Shown: piece by piece, positions 5,126 through 6,203 of the stretch | Numbering within the stretch: position 1 is the stretch's first letter | How the letters are laid out: each line of letters opens with the position of its first letter | Source: an uncultured Actinomycetes bacterium | GTDB taxonomy: Bacteria; Actinomycetota; Thermoleophilia; Gaiellales; Gaiellaceae | Direction of reading: 5' to 3' | DNA: 6,203 nucleotides | NCBI GenBank assembly: GCA_903930195.1 | Contig: CAIYXH010000250.1 | Span: forward strand, 1 to 6,203 | Notes under the pieces: generated by a model | The model's database searches: none | The model's input: only the letters and a program-made list of their open reading frames with translations | What the model was told of the DNA's origin: nothing | Translations under genes and position numbers: made by a program

Positions 5126-6203
5126 ATGATGCGCAAGTACGCATCGCTCGCTGCGGTGCTCGTCGCCGCATCCGTCGCCACTGCCGCGCAGGGGGCCACG
5201 AGCCCGACGCTGACGGTGGCGCTCTCGTCGTACAAGGTGCTCTACGGCCACGAGACCAGCCTCACGGGAACGCTCTCGTCGGGGGACGTCGGCAAGAAGA
5301 TCACGATTCTCGCCTGGCCGCTCGGGGCCTCGGCGCCGCACAAGCTCACCACGGTGACGACGTCCACCAATGGGACGTTCAGCCTCAAGGTCAAGCCGAC
5401 GATCCAGACCGGCTACGAAGCCCAGCTGGACGGTGCCACCTCGAGCGCCCTCGTCAAGGCCGGCGTCACGCCGATCATCAACGTCCGTGAGCGCGCGAAC
5501 GGCCAGCTCGCGGCGCAGGTGGTCGCCGCGCCGGGTCTCCGTCAGGGCGTCGTCAAGCTCCAGCGGGACGAGAACGGCGCCTGGAAGACGATCGGGTCGA
5601 AGGGCCTCAGCCGCTCTGCCGTCGCGCTGTTCGGCTCGCATCTCGCCGACGGGACGTTCCGGGTCACGCTCAGCGTGAACCAGGCCGGCAAGGGCTACCT
5701 CGGCGCGGTCAGCCATTCGCTGCAGTACGTCTCGCACGCCATCTCGCTCACACCCAACACGTTCCGGGTGCTCTACGGGCACTCCGTGACGCTGTCGGGC
5801 ACCGTGAACCACAGCAAGGCAGGCACGACGGTCACGATCCGGGCCTGGCGCTACGGGCATTCGACCTCGACGCTCGTGCGCAAGGTGAAGACGACGGCCG
5901 GCGGCCACTGGACGGCCAAGGTCTCCCCGACCGTGCAGACGAGCTACGAGGCGCTCTACCTCTCGACCGTCCCGAGCCGGAAGATCGTCGTCGGCGTCCA
6001 GCCGGCGATCACGATCTCCGAGCTGCAGAACGGCTGGATCGCGACGACGGTGAAGTCGGGCCGCTCACTGGACGGAAGCATGGTCAAGCTTCAGCAGAAG
6101 CTGCCGGGGGGTGTCTGGAAGACGCTCCAGCAGGCTCAGCTCGGCCGTGGCTCGGCGGCGATCTTCAAGACGCCGCTTCCGCAGGCCGGCCTCCGGGTCG
6201 CGC
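5126..6203 (+). CDS. Exported protein with tandem 177-residue beta-sandwich repeats, function unknown (3' end outside window)
   Basis: The frame is open from ATG 5126 to the window end (359 codons), so the C-terminus is missing. Residues 1-24 are a classic signal peptide: M-M-R-K, a hydrophobic core about 6-20, and small residues around A-A-Q-G-A for cleavage. The mature part is built of a unit repeated with an exact 177-residue offset: V-L-Y-G-H at 38-42 and 215-219, A-W-x-x-G at 63-67 and 240-244, Q-T-x-Y-E-A at 94-99 and 271-276, V-K-L-Q at 143-146 and 320-323. Each unit looks like two Ig-like halves; the first half (tension between 'L-x-G-T' and 'T-I-x-A-W') resembles bacterial Ig/carboxypeptidase-regulatory-like sandwiches. 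No cysteines, catalytic motif or anchor are visible in the part present. A surface, matrix or adhesion role is possible but is only inference. The upstream neighbour is divergent and also exported. Confidence 0.82.
   Translation, partial: MMRKYASLAAVLVAASVATAAQGATSPTLTVALSSYKVLYGHETSLTGTLSSGDVGKKITILAWPLGASAPHKLTTVTTSTNGTFSLKVKPTIQTGYEAQLDGATSSALVKAGVTPIINVRERANGQLAAQVVAAPGLRQGVVKLQRDENGAWKTIGSKGLSRSAVALFGSHLADGTFRVTLSVNQAGKGYLGAVSHSLQYVSHAISLTPNTFRVLYGHSVTLSGTVNHSKAGTTVTIRAWRYGHSTSTLVRKVKTTAGGHWTAKVSPTVQTSYEALYLSTVPSRKIVVGVQPAITISELQNGWIATTVKSGRSLDGSMVKLQQKLPGGVWKTLQQAQLGRGSAAIFKTPLPQAGLRVA
5207..6203 (+). repeat. Tandem protein repeat, unit 177 codons (531 bases), second copy cut by the window edge
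   Basis: Unit 1 covers about 5207-5737 (residues 28-204) and unit 2 starts near 5738 and runs off the window. With a fixed 177-residue offset and no gaps, 14 of 30 residues are identical between 38-67 and 215-244. A single one-residue insertion appears later (W153 against W331). The DNA has clearly diverged between copies, so this is an old duplication, not a recent one or an assembly artefact. Confidence 0.85.

Noticed and set aside
4297..5129. Several plus-strand open frames opposite or upstream of the minus-strand Ig-like gene
   Set aside because: They overlap the real gene in antisense, lack ribosome-binding sites and show no domain pattern.
5105..5908. Minus-strand open frame opposite the exported repeat protein
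   Set aside because: Arg-rich shadow composition; the plus strand has a signal peptide, a ribosome-binding site and internal repeats that are meaningful only in that frame.
1..6203. CRISPR array, tRNA, rRNA, insertion sequence, riboswitch or prophage genes
   Set aside because: No regularly spaced short repeats, cloverleaf, transposase or phage motifs were seen on either strand.

Overview
The window is about 70% G+C by eye and reads as the chromosome of a high-GC actinobacterium. Two features suggest class Thermoleophilia (Solirubrobacterales or relatives): an Ig-like module of the 'P-x-I-S-G-T ... G-x-T-L ... W-Q-R-C-D ... C ... L-R-V-R-V' type in the minus-strand secreted protein, and a Streptomyces-like hopanoid gene order. 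The placement is an inference from family impressions, not from a database search.

Left two thirds (1-3981, + strand): the 3' end of a hopanoid operon. It begins inside hpnE, whose enzyme carries out the last step to squalene. It continues with shc (squalene-hopene cyclase), hpnG (adenosylhopane nucleosidase/phosphorylase) and hpnH (radical SAM adenosylhopane synthase). All three junctions are 4-base start/stop overlaps (ATGA, GTGA, GTGA), so translation is probably coupled and no internal promoter is needed. Together the genes take hydroxysqualene to squalene, hopene or hopanol, adenosylhopane and then ribosylhopane, i.e. the committed route to C35 extended hopanoids. Catalytic residues are intact in shc, hpnG and hpnH. 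hpnC and hpnD are expected just upstream of the window. The operon ends at hpnH, because the next gene is convergent.

Middle (3982-4040): a 59-base convergent spacer that is largely taken up by a GC-rich imperfect hairpin, a candidate terminator for both sides.

Right third (4041-6203): two divergently transcribed genes for exported proteins, separated by about 230 bases. The minus-strand protein (284 aa) has an N-terminal signal or anchor segment, one actinobacterial Ig-like module and a second beta-rich domain. The plus-strand protein (at least 359 aa, cut by the window edge) has a signal peptide followed by a 177-residue unit repeated in tandem, each unit looking like two beta-sandwich halves. 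Neither has a known function. Nothing in the sequence links them to hopanoids. No tRNA, rRNA, CRISPR array, IS element or phage gene was seen. The hopanoid operon is well-known biology; the least described part is the secreted pair and its shared intergenic region.
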